A DNA stretch of 64,000 bases from Microbacterium trichothecenolyticum (GCF_030818955.1 NZ_JAUTBF010000001.1:372001-436000), one strand, 5' to 3'. Shown: positions 7,925 through 17,119, numbered from the stretch's first letter. Notes: generated by a model not told the origin, from the letters alone. Numbers and translations are program-made.

Positions 7925-9144
7925 CGACCGAGGCCACGGCATCCTCTCTGATCCGCCCGTGGGGGCGCCTGCCCGTCGCTGCGCGGATCGCGATCGTCTA
8001 CGTCGCGGCCCGCGTGGTCACGACCGGCTTCTTCGTCCTCGCGTCATCGCTGTCGGGGCCGGGATCCCGCTACGGCGTGGCTCCCTCGCTCGGCCAGCTG
8101 GCCCTGGGGTGGGATGCACAGTGGTACTGGCTCGCGGCCGTCTCGGGGTACCCGGCGCAGCTGCCGCTCGCCGCCGGCGGGCATGTCGCCGAGAACGCCT
8201 GGGCCTTCATGCCCCTGTACGCCTACCTGTCGGCGGGGATCGGTGCGCTGCTCGGATCCTGGGGCGCCGGGGCGGTCGCGGTCTCGCTGGCGGCGGGGTA
8301 CGGCGCCTGCGTGGCGTTGCACGCGCTGCTGCGTGAGCGCATCGGCGCGTCGGCGGCCCTGTGGGCGGTGGCGTTCTTCGCGTGCGGTCCGCTCGCGGCG
8401 CTCTTCCAAGTGGGATACGCCGAGTCGCTCTTCCTGTTCCTGCTCTTCCTCGCCCTGCGGTGCGTGCAGCGGCGCCGGTGGGGATGGCTGTATCTCCTGA
8501 TTCCCGCGATGGGGTTCACGCGCCCCGGGATCCTGGCGTTCGCGCTGTTCCTCGGTCTCTATGGCATCCACCGGTTCCGACGTCGCAGCGTCGACGCCCT
8601 CCCCGTGCGAGACATCGCCCACGTCATCGCCCTGGGCGGCGTGGCCGTGATCGTGGGCTTCGCGTGGCAGGCGATCGCGGCGATCGTCACCGGTGACTCG
8701 GGCGCCTACCTCGCCACCGAGCTCGCGTGGCGGCGCAACTGGCTGGGCGACAGCGGAGCGCATTTCGTCCCCGTGGAGGGCTTCGTACAGGCGGCGGGCT
8801 TCTGGTTCACGCAGTGGGGCCTCGGTGCCGTCGCGGGATATGTCTTCCTCGCCGTGCTCGTCGGGGCCGTGGTCGCGGCGTTGCTGCTGCTTCCGCAGGT
8901 GAAGCGCCTCGGCATCGAGGTGCGACTGTGGTCGGCGAGCTATCTCGTCTACCTGCTGCTGGTCTTCTTCCCGCAGTCGAGCATCTTCCGGCTGCTCGTG
9001 CCGATCTCGCCGCTGTGGGGAGCTTTCGCCGTGCCGAGGTCGCGGGCATGGCGTCTCGGCGTGCTGGCCGTGTCCCTTCTCGGCCAGTGGTGGTGGATCT
9101 ACAACATGTACGCGCTGGCGAACACGTATTGGCAGATTCCCTGA
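7921..9144 (+). CDS. Multi-pass membrane protein, PIG-V-like mannosyltransferase family
   Basis: 407 residues with about nine to ten membrane segments. The first extracellular-type loop carries WDAQWYWLAAVSGYP, which resembles the WD(A/S)xW(Y/F) motif of PIG-V-like GT-C glycosyltransferases. The segment HVAENAWAFMPLYAYL and GYAESLFLFLLFLALR also fit that family. It would transfer a lipid-linked sugar on the outer face of the membrane, but acceptor and sugar are unknown. GTG at 7921 overlaps the dapE stop (GTGA), indicating translational coupling without evident metabolic link. Function beyond the fold family is inference. Confidence 0.75.
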   Translation: MTTEATASSLIRPWGRLPVAARIAIVYVAARVVTTGFFVLASSLSGPGSRYGVAPSLGQLALGWDAQWYWLAAVSGYPAQLPLAAGGHVAENAWAFMPLYAYLSAGIGALLGSWGAGAVAVSLAAGYGACVALHALLRERIGASAALWAVAFFACGPLAALFQVGYAESLFLFLLFLALRCVQRRRWGWLYLLIPAMGFTRPGILAFALFLGLYGIHRFRRRSVDALPVRDIAHVIALGGVAVIVGFAWQAIAAIVTGDSGAYLATELAWRRNWLGDSGAHFVPVEGFVQAAGFWFTQWGLGAVAGYVFLAVLVGAVVAALLLLPQVKRLGIEVRLWSASYLVYLLLVFFPQSSIFRLLVPISPLWGAFAVPRSRAWRLGVLAVSLLGQWWWIYNMYALANTYWQIP

Positions 9145-9235
9145 GCCCAGGTGACGCCGTGGGGCGCTCGATACGACGCCCGAGGCGCGTTGCCGGTAAA
9201 CTCGTCGCGAGACCAACGAGGAAAAGGGGGCCGCG

Positions 9236-9406
9236 ATGGCAGCCATGAAGCCGAGAACCGGAGACGGGCCGATGGAGGCCGTGAAGGAGGGCCGGTTGAT
9301 CATCGTGCGCGTGCCGCTCGAGGGTGGCGGGCGTCTCGTCGTCTCGGTGAACGACGCCGAAGCGAAAGAGCTCTACGACGTGCTCGGCGGTGTCGTCACC
9401 GCGTGA
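9236..9406 (+). CDS. DUF3117 domain-containing small protein
   Basis: 56-residue conserved actinobacterial protein beginning MAAMKPRTGDGPMEAVKEGR. The rest alternates short strands (LIIVRVPLEGGGRLVVSV) and one helix (NDAEAKELYDVLGGV). The family is nearly universal in actinobacteria but has no known function. ATG at 9236 is preceded by an A/G-rich ribosome-binding stretch. A strong terminator follows immediately, so it forms a single-gene transcript. Confidence 0.9.
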   Translation: MAAMKPRTGDGPMEAVKEGRLIIVRVPLEGGGRLVVSVNDAEAKELYDVLGGVVTA

Positions 9407-9417
9407 CGACCCTCGAG

Positions 9418-9454
9418 AACGAAGGCCGGTCCCTCGGGGGACCGGCCTTCGTCG
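9418..9454 (+). terminator. Strong hairpin terminator after DUF3117
   Basis: Perfect 13-bp arms GAAGGCCGGTCCC (9421-9433) and GGGACCGGCCTTC (9438-9450) with loop TCGG, followed by GTCGT. It lies between convergent genes and may serve both. Confidence 0.8.
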
Positions 9455-9467
9455 TAAGGTCGCGTGC

Positions 9468-10106
9468 TCAGGCGTCGGCGGGGCGCGTCGTCAGTTGAAG
9501 CAGGCCCTCGCCGGTGGTCGACAGCGCACCGATGACCGCGGGGGAGGACTGCACCTCCTGGATGAGCGAGCGGTAGGCCGTGGTCACGGCGTCGCGCCGC
9601 ACCGGGTCGGCCACCGCCCCGCCGGCCAGCACACGGGGAATGAGCACGGTTCCACCGGCGCGAACCAGGCGCAGACCGTGCTCGACGTATTCGATGACAC
9701 CCTCGGGATCGGCGTCGATGAAGACGATGTCGTACGATGCCTCGTTCATGCGGGGCAGGACATCGGAGGCCCGCCCGGTGATGAAGCGGGCGCGGGCTGC
9801 CGGCACGCGGGCCTCGGCGAAGGCGGCGCGCGCGGCGCCCAAGTGCTCGGGCTCGCTGTCGATGGTCGTGATCGTGGCACGCGGCGAGCCATGCAGCAGC
9901 CACAGTCCCGACACACCGCCGCCGGTGCCCACTTCGACGATGTTCAGGGCGCGGGACGCGGCCGACAGCACGGCCGCCTGCGCACCGACCGCGGGGCTGA
10001 CGGGGGCCGCCCCCAACTCGAGTGCGTGCGCCCGGGCGCGGGCGATGTGCTCCGGCTCGACCGTCGACTCCTGTACGAACCGCTCGTTCGCCTCATAACC
10101 GCTCAC
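9468..10106 (-). CDS. Class I SAM-dependent O-methyltransferase
   Basis: 212-residue methyltransferase of the CCoAOMT-like (Methyltransf_3/24) group, close in layout to mycobacterial Rv1220c-type enzymes. The SAM-binding glycine loop is VEVGTGGGVSGLWLL near residues 58-72, then TTIDSEPEH (acidic end of strand 2) and DIVFIDADPEG, the metal-binding aspartate region. The start MSGYEANERFVQE is family typical. GTG at 10106 has GAGGAGG in front. It is divergent from tatB. The methyl acceptor cannot be read from sequence. Confidence 0.87.
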   Translation of the reverse strand: MSGYEANERFVQESTVEPEHIARARAHALELGAAPVSPAVGAQAAVLSAASRALNIVEVGTGGGVSGLWLLHGSPRATITTIDSEPEHLGAARAAFAEARVPAARARFITGRASDVLPRMNEASYDIVFIDADPEGVIEYVEHGLRLVRAGGTVLIPRVLAGGAVADPVRRDAVTTAYRSLIQEVQSSPAVIGALSTTGEGLLQLTTRPADA

Positions 10107-10165
10107 GTGGACCTCCTCGCCCAGGCTAGACGGCTCGAGCGCACTCGCCCCCCAGGCGCGGCCGG

Positions 10166-10171
10166 TAATCT
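10166..10171 (+). promoter_or_regulatory. Leaderless-type -10 box of tatB
   Basis: TAATCT, six bases before ATG at 10178. It is one of the best -10 matches in the window. Confidence 0.55.
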
Positions 10172-10177
10172 GGACCC

Positions 10178-10549
10178 ATGTTCTTCGGCCTCACGATCGA
10201 GAAGCTGATGCTGATCGGCGTGATCGCGGCCGTGATCGTCGGCCCCGAGCGGCTGCCGCGGTACGCCGAAGCCCTCGCGAGATTCACCAAGCGCGCGAAA
10301 GAGACCCTGCAGGGTGCCCGTACGCGCATGCGCGACGAGATGGGCCCCGAGTTCGACGACGTCGACTGGAAGAAGCTCGACCCGCGCCAATACGACCCGC
10401 GTCGCATCATCCGCGAGGCGCTTCTCGACGACACCCCCACCGCCACCATGCGGGCGGCAGGGGCCGCGGCGATGGTCGCGCGCGAGAAGACCACGGTTCC
10501 GCCGTTCGCCCCGGGAGAGCGGCCGCCGTTCGACGACGAAGCGACCTGA
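10178..10549 (+). CDS. tatB: Sec-independent (Tat) translocase subunit TatA/TatB-like
   Basis: 123-residue membrane protein of the twin-arginine translocation system, which exports folded proteins. One N-terminal membrane helix (FGLTIEKLMLIGVIAAVIVGPERLP) carries the TatA/B-typical glutamate at its start and the GPERLP hinge. An amphipathic helix follows (RYAEALARFTKRAKETLQGA), then a charged tail with DVDWKKLDPRQYDPRRI. The conserved tail favours TatB over TatA. It is alone here; TatA and TatC are elsewhere. Convergent with mrp, with about 200 bases between that show no feature I can name. Confidence 0.88.
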   Translation: MFFGLTIEKLMLIGVIAAVIVGPERLPRYAEALARFTKRAKETLQGARTRMRDEMGPEFDDVDWKKLDPRQYDPRRIIREALLDDTPTATMRAAGAAAMVAREKTTVPPFAPGERPPFDDEAT

Positions 10550-10750
10550 CCGCGGTGCGGCCCGCGCGGTTGCATGCGGGGCGCTGAGCCTCGGTGGGGT
10601 CGTGGACGCGTGCCGTGGGGCGGAGTTCGGTGGCGACACGCCGGGTGCCGTGGGGTGGGCGCGGCGTGTCGGGGGTGGCATCCGCACGACGGCGCGGGTC
10701 GCGGCCTTTCGTATGACGATGACGGCGCCGACCGCGCCCGCGAAGCGCCC

Positions 10751-11899
10751 TCAGACGCCGAGGCGCAGGGGCTTGCCGGCCAGGCCGCGCGGACGCACGG
10801 CCAGGGCGGCGGCTGCGGCGTCGATCGCGCGCGCGGCCGGGTCGTCGGGGTGGGCGAGGACCACGGGTCGGCCGTCGTCGCCGCCCGTGCGCAGCGCGGG
10901 GCTGAGCGGCACGGATGCCAGCAGGGGCACGTCGGCGTCGTCGCCCGACAGGGCGCGGGCCACGGCCTCGCCGCCGCCGGCACCGAACAGGTCGAGCACG
11001 GTTCCGTCGGGGAGGGTCATCGGGGCCATGTTCTCGATCACACCGATGGGCCGCTGGCCCGTCTGGCGGGCCACGAGTCCCGAGCGCACCGCCACGTCGG
11101 CCGCGGCGGCCTGGGGGGTGGTCACCACGAGCACGTCGGCGTGCGGAAGCAGCTGCCCCACCGAGATCGCCACGTCGCCGGTTCCCGGCGGCATGTCGAG
11201 CAGAAGCACGTCGAGGTCGCCGAAGAAGACGTCGGTGAGGAACTGCTGCACCGTGCGGTGCAGCATCGGGCCGCGCCACGCGACCGCCCCCGCGGCATCT
11301 TCGCCCGGGCGGCGCAGGAACATCCCGATCGAGATGACCTTCACGTCGTAGGCCACGGGCGGCAGGATCAGGTCGTCGAGCCGGGTCGGGGCCGGGGGCA
11401 GCCCGTCGGCGTCGACCAGCCCGAGCAGACCCGGGATCGAGAAGCCGTGCACGTCGGCATCCACGAGCCCCACCCGCAGGCCACGCGCCGCCAGGGCGAC
11501 CGCGAGGTTCGCGGTCACCGTCGACTTGCCGACCCCGCCCTTGCCGCTGGTCACAGCGATCACGCGGGTGAGCGAATCGGGGCCGAAGGGCATCTCGCGT
11601 GCGGCCCGCCCGCCGCGGAGCTTCTCTGTCAGCGCCCGGCGCTCGTCGGGCGACATGACGCCGACTCGCACCTCGACCGCGTCGATCCCGGCGACCGAGG
11701 CCGCGGCATCCCGCACGTCGCGCTCGATGCGCTCGGCAGCGGGACACCCGACGATCGTGAGGGCGATGCCCACATCGGCCCTCGCACCGTGCACGTCGAT
11801 TTCGCGCACCATGTCGAGCTCGCCGAGGGGACGGCGCAACTCGGGATCGGTGACGGCGGCGACGGCCGCGCGGACCCGCTCGGCGAGCTCGAGCGTCAC
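10751..11899 (-). CDS. mrp: Mrp/ApbC-type P-loop ATPase, iron-sulfur cluster carrier
   Basis: 382-residue cytoplasmic P-loop NTPase that carries or inserts Fe-S clusters. An N-terminal MIP18/DUF59 domain (RVRAAVAAVTDPELRRPLGELDMV) is followed by the deviant Walker A SGKGGVGKST near residues 116-125, then DADVHGFS and LLLDMPPGTGD. The usual C-terminal CxxC of Mrp is not seen, a variation known in the family. GTG at 11899 overlaps the DUF1003 stop (GTGA), so the two are translationally coupled. It is last in a three-gene operon with the CBS/MgtE_N and DUF1003 proteins. Confidence 0.9.
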   Translation of the reverse strand: MTLELAERVRAAVAAVTDPELRRPLGELDMVREIDVHGARADVGIALTIVGCPAAERIERDVRDAAASVAGIDAVEVRVGVMSPDERRALTEKLRGGRAAREMPFGPDSLTRVIAVTSGKGGVGKSTVTANLAVALAARGLRVGLVDADVHGFSIPGLLGLVDADGLPPAPTRLDDLILPPVAYDVKVISIGMFLRRPGEDAAGAVAWRGPMLHRTVQQFLTDVFFGDLDVLLLDMPPGTGDVAISVGQLLPHADVLVVTTPQAAAADVAVRSGLVARQTGQRPIGVIENMAPMTLPDGTVLDLFGAGGGEAVARALSGDDADVPLLASVPLSPALRTGGDDGRPVVLAHPDDPAARAIDAAAAALAVRPRGLAGKPLRLGV

Positions 11900-12465
11900 G
11901 GTGTCGCCCGGGAGGAGTCGTCGCGCGTCTCGGCTCGATGGGCGGAGGAACGAGAGTGCTCGTCGTGGTCGTCGAGCCGCTCGAGTGCGGCCTTGAGCTC
12001 GGCGCGCAGGGTGTCTTTCGTGATGACCTCGTCGGTGAGGTCGCGCACGGCCATGCGCAGCGCCACGATCTCGCGAGCCAGGTACTCGGTGTCGGCGAGG
12101 TTGCGCTCGGCGCGCTGACGATCCTGCTCGATCTGCACGCGGTCGCGGTCGTCCTGACGGTTCTGCGCGAGCAGGATGAGAGGCGCGGCGTACGACGCCT
12201 GCAGCGAGAGCACGAGGGTGAGTGCCGTGAAGCCGATCGCGGCGGAGTCGAAACGCCAATCGTCGGGGGCGATGGAGTTCCAGCCCATCCACACCACGCA
12301 GAACAGCGTCAGCATGAGGAGGAAGACGGGCGTGCCCATCGCGCGCGCCACCCACTCGGTGAAGCGCCCGAACCTGTCGCGCGAGGGCTGCGGCGCGCGA
12401 GGGGCGAGGACGCGAGCGCGACCGCGAGGCGCGTCGAGAGCGGGCTGGCGGTTGTTGCGAGCCAT
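11896..12465 (-). CDS. DUF1003 membrane protein
   Basis: 189 residues: a basic N-terminus, a DUF1003 core with two membrane helices (MGTPVFLLMLTLFCVVWMGWN and a segment around GFTALTLVLSLQASYAAPLI), then a long coiled region RQDDRDRVQIEQDRQRAERN typical of this family. Role unknown; cyclic-nucleotide or ion-linked functions have been suggested for related proteins. ATG at 12465 shares a base with the preceding stop (TGATG) and has GAGGAGG. Its place between an MgtE_N/CBS protein and Mrp is a common actinobacterial arrangement. Confidence 0.87.
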   Translation of the reverse strand: MARNNRQPALDAPRGRARVLAPRAPQPSRDRFGRFTEWVARAMGTPVFLLMLTLFCVVWMGWNSIAPDDWRFDSAAIGFTALTLVLSLQASYAAPLILLAQNRQDDRDRVQIEQDRQRAERNLADTEYLAREIVALRMAVRDLTDEVITKDTLRAELKAALERLDDHDEHSRSSAHRAETRDDSSRATP

Positions 12466-13784
12466 CAGCGCCTCCTCGTGGTCGGTGGGGTCTGGACGGG
12501 GATACTGCGGGTCGCGGTGGGTCTGAGCGTGGCCTTGGGCGCCGGATCGTCGCTGTCGTGCGTGCGCCAGTCGTCGGGCAGCAGGTAGTCGAGCACGTCG
12601 TCGACGCTGACGCAGCCGACAAGGCGGTGCGCCTGGTCGACCACGGGCAGCGAGACGAGGTTGTAGCTGGCGAGAAGGCGCGCGACCTCGGCCGCCGTCG
12701 CGTCGGCGGGGACCGGTTCGAGGGTGTCGTCGATGATCGCACCGAGACGCTCGTGCGGCGGGTAGCGAAGCATCCGCTGGAAGTGCACCGTGCCGAGCAG
12801 TCGCCCGGTGGGCGTCTCGTACGGGGGCAGGGTGATGAACACGGATGCCGCGAGCGCGGGGTGCAGCTCGTGGCGGCGGATGAGGGCCAGGGCCTCGGCC
12901 ACCGTCGCGTCGGCCGAGAGCACGATGGGCTCGGGTGTCATGAGACCACCGGCGGTGTCGGGACCGTACTGCAGCAGCGCACGGACGTCGTCGGCCTCTT
13001 CGGGCTCCATGAGCTCGAGCAGCTGTTCGGAACGCGACTCGGGGAGCTGACCCAGGAGGTCGGCGGCGTCGTCGGGCTCCATGGCATCCAGGATGTCGGC
13101 GGCGCGCTCGTCGCCGAGCTGCTCGAGGATGTGCACCTGCTCGTCTTCGGGCATCTCTTCGAGGGCGTCGGCCAGGCGGTCGTCGCTGAGCTCTTCGGCG
13201 ACCTCGATGAGGCGCTCCTCGGGCAGGTCGAGGAGGGTGTTGGCGAGGTCGGCGGGCTTGAGCTCGGAGTAGGTCGCCACCAGCTGCTCGGCGGACTGCG
13301 CCTCGCCGGGGGTCTGGTTCTCGCGCACCTCGCTCCACGCGGCGAAGGTGGTCGCGCCCTTGGCGAACGGGGAGGCGCTCGTGCGCGGTCGGCGCAGGAA
13401 CAGCTGACCCACATCCCATTCGCCCAGTCGGTTCCGCTCGATCGCGACGTCTTCGATGACGGCGGTGCCCGAGCCATCGTTGAGACGGACGCGGCGGCCG
13501 AGCATCTCGGCCATGACGCGCACCTCGCCGCCGCGCTGCTGGAAGCGGCGCACGTTGATGAGACCGGTGGTGATGACCTGACCGGCCTGGATCGAGGTGA
13601 CGCGTCCGATGGACACGAACACATGTCGGCGCCCGGGAATCTCGATGACGAGGCCCACGACGCGCGGCGCAGCCGACGCGCGGTAGATCACCACGACGTC
13701 ACGCACCTTCCCCAGACGGTCTCCCGCCGGGTCGAACACCGTGCAGCCCGCCAAGCGGGCGACGAAAACCCTTTGCGTGCTCAC
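12465..13784 (-). CDS. PRC-barrel / MgtE N-terminal / CBS-domain protein
   Basis: 439 residues in three parts. Residues 1-150 look like two PRC-barrel units (AGCTVFDPAGDRLGKVRDVVV). Residues 190-300 are an MgtE_N superhelix with the repeats LADALEEMPEDEQVHIL and ADILDAMEPDDAADLL. Residues 300-410 are a CBS pair starting YGPDTAGGLMTPEPIVL. The MgtE membrane domain is absent, so it is probably a soluble magnesium- or nucleotide-sensing protein rather than a channel. GTG at 13784 is six bases after TACGCT. First gene of the operon with DUF1003 and mrp. Confidence 0.87.
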   Translation of the reverse strand: MSTQRVFVARLAGCTVFDPAGDRLGKVRDVVVIYRASAAPRVVGLVIEIPGRRHVFVSIGRVTSIQAGQVITTGLINVRRFQQRGGEVRVMAEMLGRRVRLNDGSGTAVIEDVAIERNRLGEWDVGQLFLRRPRTSASPFAKGATTFAAWSEVRENQTPGEAQSAEQLVATYSELKPADLANTLLDLPEERLIEVAEELSDDRLADALEEMPEDEQVHILEQLGDERAADILDAMEPDDAADLLGQLPESRSEQLLELMEPEEADDVRALLQYGPDTAGGLMTPEPIVLSADATVAEALALIRRHELHPALAASVFITLPPYETPTGRLLGTVHFQRMLRYPPHERLGAIIDDTLEPVPADATAAEVARLLASYNLVSLPVVDQAHRLVGCVSVDDVLDYLLPDDWRTHDSDDPAPKATLRPTATRSIPVQTPPTTRRR

Positions 13785-13790
13785 CGGTCC

Positions 13791-13796
13791 AGCGTA
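13791..13796 (-). promoter_or_regulatory. Leaderless-type -10 box of the MgtE_N/CBS gene
   Basis: TACGCT on the minus strand, six bases before GTG at 13784. Confidence 0.5.
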
Positions 13797-13856
13797 GTCC
13801 GCAGGTCGTGTGCGCGACCTCGGGAATGCCCCAGCCGCACGTGACAGGATGGTGAA

Positions 13857-14606
13857 ATGAGTATGTTCGCGCAGCGTCCCGGTGCCGGTCGCGACGAGGT
13901 CGGCGAGAAGATCGCCTCGTTCCCGACCTACGAGCAGGCGCAGGGGGCCGTGTCGTCGTTGATCGGTACCGAGGTGCCCGCGCGCGACATCGCGATCGTG
14001 GGCTCGGGGCTGCGCTCGATCGAACGGATCACCGGCAAGCTCGGCTACGCCACCGCGGCGCGGTCGGGGGCGCTGAACGGGCTCATGCTCGGCCTGCTGT
14101 TCGCCTTCATCTTCGTGCTCGGCACGCCCACCGTGCAGATCTCGGCCTTCGTCGGCGTGCTGCTGGTCGGCATGGCCATCGGGATGCTGCTGAGCCTCGG
14201 CACGTACTCGATCGTGCGCCGTCGCCGGGACTTCGCCTCGGTGATGCAGGTCACGGCCGATCACTACGACGTGTGCGTGGCCGCCGGCAGTGTGCAAAAG
14301 GCCCGCGGTGTGCTCGGTACCGCCGGCGCGCGCACGGTCGTCTCGCGACCGGCTGCGGAACCGACCTCGCCTCCGCGGTTCGGCGAACGCGTCGCTCCCG
14401 GCGCGAGCACCCCCACCGCGCCTCCGCGTCCGCCGGCCCCGCGGCCCGCGCCCACCGACGACGAGCCGCCGCGGTATGGCGAGCGCATCGCGCCGGTCCC
14501 ACCGCGCGAAGACCCGGCACCGCCGCGCGACGACGCGTCCCGTGTCGACGGCGACGCCTCGGGCGAGACGCCCGCGGACGGCCCCTCGGCACCGACCGAG
14601 CGGTGA
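13857..14606 (+). CDS. General stress protein 17M-like membrane protein
   Basis: 249 residues. The first 60 (EKIASFPTYEQAQGAVSSLIGTEVPARDIAIVGSGL) match the GSP17M/YflT fold. Two membrane helices follow (NGLMLGLLFAFIFVLGTPTV and ISAFVGVLLVGMAIGMLLSL), then a basic RRRRDF stop-transfer. The last 110 residues are proline/alanine-rich with two PPRFGERVAPG / PPRYGERIAPV repeats and are likely disordered. Molecular role unknown. Its stop overlaps the hydrolase start (GTGA), so the two are probably co-translated. Confidence 0.82.
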   Translation: MSMFAQRPGAGRDEVGEKIASFPTYEQAQGAVSSLIGTEVPARDIAIVGSGLRSIERITGKLGYATAARSGALNGLMLGLLFAFIFVLGTPTVQISAFVGVLLVGMAIGMLLSLGTYSIVRRRRDFASVMQVTADHYDVCVAAGSVQKARGVLGTAGARTVVSRPAAEPTSPPRFGERVAPGASTPTAPPRPPAPRPAPTDDEPPRYGERIAPVPPREDPAPPRDDASRVDGDASGETPADGPSAPTER

Positions 14607-15277
14607 GCGCCGTACCCGTCCGCATCCCCGTCACGCTACCGACGGGCTCGGGCTCGGGCGGGGTTTCGGGCCTGTGGTCGCAGGCGTCTTCGTCGCGCGC
14701 GACCATCGCCCTCGCGCACGGCGCGGGTGCCGGCATGGAGCACCCGTTCCTCGCCGGCCTCGCCGACGCGCTGGTCGCCGAGGGCACGAGCGTGCTGCGT
14801 TTCATGTTCCCCTACGTCGAGGCCGGCCGACGGATGCCGGGACCCGCCGCCCACGCGGTCGCGACGTGGGCGGGGGTCGAGGCCTGGCTCGCCGCTGCGG
14901 TACCGGGCGCGTTCACGGCGGTGGGCAAGTCGTACGGCGGGCGGATGGCATCCGTGGCCACCGCTGCGGGGGCGCTGACGCCGGAGCGTCTGATCTACCT
15001 CGGGTATCCGTTGCACCCGCCGGGGCGCCCCGACAAGCCTCGCGTCGCCCACTTGCCCACGATCGCCGTGCCGCAGCTGTTCGTCGAGGGCGAGAACGAC
15101 CCGTTCATCCAGCCGCGCGAGCAGCTCGACGAGGCCGTGGCATCGTGTCGCGACGCGCGGGTGCACTGGGTCGCGGGCGCGAATCACTCGTTCGAGGTGA
15201 AGGGCGCTCGGCGCCCGCCCGAGGAGATCGGCGCGGGACTGGCACCGGTGGTCGCGGCATTCGCGTCGGGCTCGTGA
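14603..15277 (+). CDS. Alpha/beta hydrolase, KANL3/Tex30-like
   Basis: 224-residue hydrolase with the HGAGAGMEHPFL oxyanion motif typical of the KANL3/Tex30 group. The nucleophile elbow is GKSYGGRM, the acid is in EGENDPFIQP and the histidine in GANHSFEVKG. Substrate unknown. GTG at 14603 overlaps the preceding stop by four bases. It is convergent with the gamma-glutamyltransferase-like gene, separated by a short degenerate tandem repeat. Confidence 0.87.
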   Translation: MSAVPVRIPVTLPTGSGSGGVSGLWSQASSSRATIALAHGAGAGMEHPFLAGLADALVAEGTSVLRFMFPYVEAGRRMPGPAAHAVATWAGVEAWLAAAVPGAFTAVGKSYGGRMASVATAAGALTPERLIYLGYPLHPPGRPDKPRVAHLPTIAVPQLFVEGENDPFIQPREQLDEAVASCRDARVHWVAGANHSFEVKGARRPPEEIGAGLAPVVAAFASGS

Positions 15278-15345
15278 GGTCAGCGCCGGGCCGGCGAGGT
15301 CAGCGTCCGGGTCGTGAGTTCGGCGTCGGGGCGTGAGTCAGCGTC
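15273..15345. repeat. Degenerate ~20-bp tandem repeat
   Basis: Four imperfect units resembling CGTGAGGTCAGCGTCCGGG lie head to tail between convergent stop codons. Unit lengths vary from about 17 to 21 bases. Confidence 0.55.
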
Positions 15346-17119
15346 CGGCGGCGTACCCCTGGGCGCCGCGCGGGTTGGCCGCGGCCCAGAGCAGCCCGTC
15401 GGCATCGCGCCCGACCGCGCTGACCCGCCCGAGCGCCCAGTCGCCGGCGCGGCGCACGCGGTGACCGCGCCGCTCGAGCTTGGTGATCAAGTCGTCGCCG
15501 ATACGGTCCTCGACGACGGCCCCGGCGGGTGTCCAGCCGCGCGGCCAGAACGAGTCCGCGAGCGCCGTCGTGTGCAGAGTGGGGGCGTCGATCGCCTGCT
15601 GCGGTGAGTACGAGCCGACCAGCATGCGCAGAAGCACCGGCAGTTGCCACTGATCCTGCTGGTCGCCACCGGGGGACCCCATCGCGATGACCTCGTCACC
15701 GCGGCTGAGCAGGGTGGGCGTCAAGGTGGTGCGCGGTCGTCGACCGGGAACCAGGGATGCCGGATGCCCGGGCTGCAACCACGTCATCTGCAACCGGGTG
15801 CCCAGGCAGAATCCCAGCGAGGGCACCGTGGGCGAGGACTGCAGCCACCCGCCCGAGGGGGTGGCCGACACCACGTTGCCCCAGCGGTCGATCACGTCGA
15901 TGTGCACCGTGTCGCCGCGCGTCTGGCCGGAGCGGTCGACGGTCGGCTCGCCCGTGGAGCCGGCGCCCACCCGGGCATCGGCGTCGAGCGGCGGGATGAC
16001 GGGGGTGAGGCCCTCGGGGGAGCCCGGCCGCAACTCGGCGGACGCGTGCGCGCCGATCAGGCTGCGTCGCGCGTGCACATAGTCGTCGGCGAGCAGCGCT
16101 TCGACCCGGGCAGCCTCGTCGGCGTCGCCGAACCACGCGTCACGATCGGCGTACGCGAGCTTCTGCGCCTCGAGCAGAAGATGAGCCCCCTCGGGCGTGC
16201 CGGGATCGAGCCGCGCGTCGTCGGCCGGCTCGAGCAGACGCAGCACCTGCAGCAGCGCCGGGCCCTGCGACCAGACACCCGCCTTGTACACGTCCCACCC
16301 GCGGAATCGCGCCGTGACCGCCGGCTCGTACGACGCGCGCCACGACGCCAGGTCGTCGGCATCCAGGATGCCCGGATGATCCGTGCCGTCGGAGTGCCGG
16401 TGCGGGCTACGCACGAACGCCGCCGCCTCGGGCAGCACCACGCCCCACCAGTACTCGCGCGCCGCATCGATGCGGGCCGCACGGTCCGCCGCGCCGCCTC
16501 CCGCCGACACCAGGGCATCGAGCACACGGGCGTACGCCGGATTCCGCACGAGCGCGTCGGGCGCGGGCGCCGCGCCCATCGGCATCCACTGCTGCGCCGA
16601 TGACGGCCAGTGCTCGCGGAACAGATCGGCGACACGCGCGATGGTCGCTGCCGCTCCCGCGACCAGGGGATGCCCGTCGCGCGCGTAGCCGATCGCGAAA
16701 GCGAGCACGTCGGCCACCTCCCACGTGCCGTGCTCGCGCAGCAGCAGCAGCCACGCGTCGACGGCCCCCGGTACGGTCGCTGCCAGGGCGCCCGCCCCCG
16801 GCACGAGGTCGAGACCGCGATCGCGGAAGTGCTCGATGGTCGCGGCCGCGGGAGCCGGACCCTGACCCATCAGCACGACCGGCTCCCTCGCACCGGCCGG
16901 GCGCACGAGGCCGACGAGATCGCCCCCGGGACCGTTCAGGTGCGGCTCGACGACGTGCAGCACGAAGGCGGCCGCCGTGGCGGCATCGAACGCGTTGCCG
17001 CCGCGCTCGAGCACCGCCTGCGCGGTGGCCGTGGCCGTCCAGTGCGTGGAGGCCGCCATGCCGAACGTCCCCCGCAGGGTAGGACGGGTGAGGAAGGATG
17101 CCGGTGGGGTGAAGCTCAT
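15338..17119 (-). CDS. ggt: Gamma-glutamyltransferase family protein
   Basis: 593-residue Ntn-hydrolase of the gamma-glutamyltranspeptidase family, cleaving gamma-glutamyl bonds (glutathione-type) or acting as an acylase. The N-terminus has ASTHWTATATAQAVLERGGNAFDAATAAAF, and the catalytic threonine is T404 in GDTVHIDVIDRWGNVVSAT, where autoprocessing would occur. GGWLQSSP and GSPGGDQQDQW complete the small subunit. No signal peptide is visible, so it may be cytoplasmic. ATG at 17119 overlaps the pepP stop (ATGA). Exact substrate is not determined. Confidence 0.88.
   Translation of the reverse strand: MSFTPPASFLTRPTLRGTFGMAASTHWTATATAQAVLERGGNAFDAATAAAFVLHVVEPHLNGPGGDLVGLVRPAGAREPVVLMGQGPAPAAATIEHFRDRGLDLVPGAGALAATVPGAVDAWLLLLREHGTWEVADVLAFAIGYARDGHPLVAGAAATIARVADLFREHWPSSAQQWMPMGAAPAPDALVRNPAYARVLDALVSAGGGAADRAARIDAAREYWWGVVLPEAAAFVRSPHRHSDGTDHPGILDADDLASWRASYEPAVTARFRGWDVYKAGVWSQGPALLQVLRLLEPADDARLDPGTPEGAHLLLEAQKLAYADRDAWFGDADEAARVEALLADDYVHARRSLIGAHASAELRPGSPEGLTPVIPPLDADARVGAGSTGEPTVDRSGQTRGDTVHIDVIDRWGNVVSATPSGGWLQSSPTVPSLGFCLGTRLQMTWLQPGHPASLVPGRRPRTTLTPTLLSRGDEVIAMGSPGGDQQDQWQLPVLLRMLVGSYSPQQAIDAPTLHTTALADSFWPRGWTPAGAVVEDRIGDDLITKLERRGHRVRRAGDWALGRVSAVGRDADGLLWAAANPRGAQGYAAGR

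Noticed and set aside
10550..10750. Small gene between tatB and mrp
   Set aside because: No start with a ribosome-binding site and no coding pattern; the 200-bp gap shows nothing I can name.
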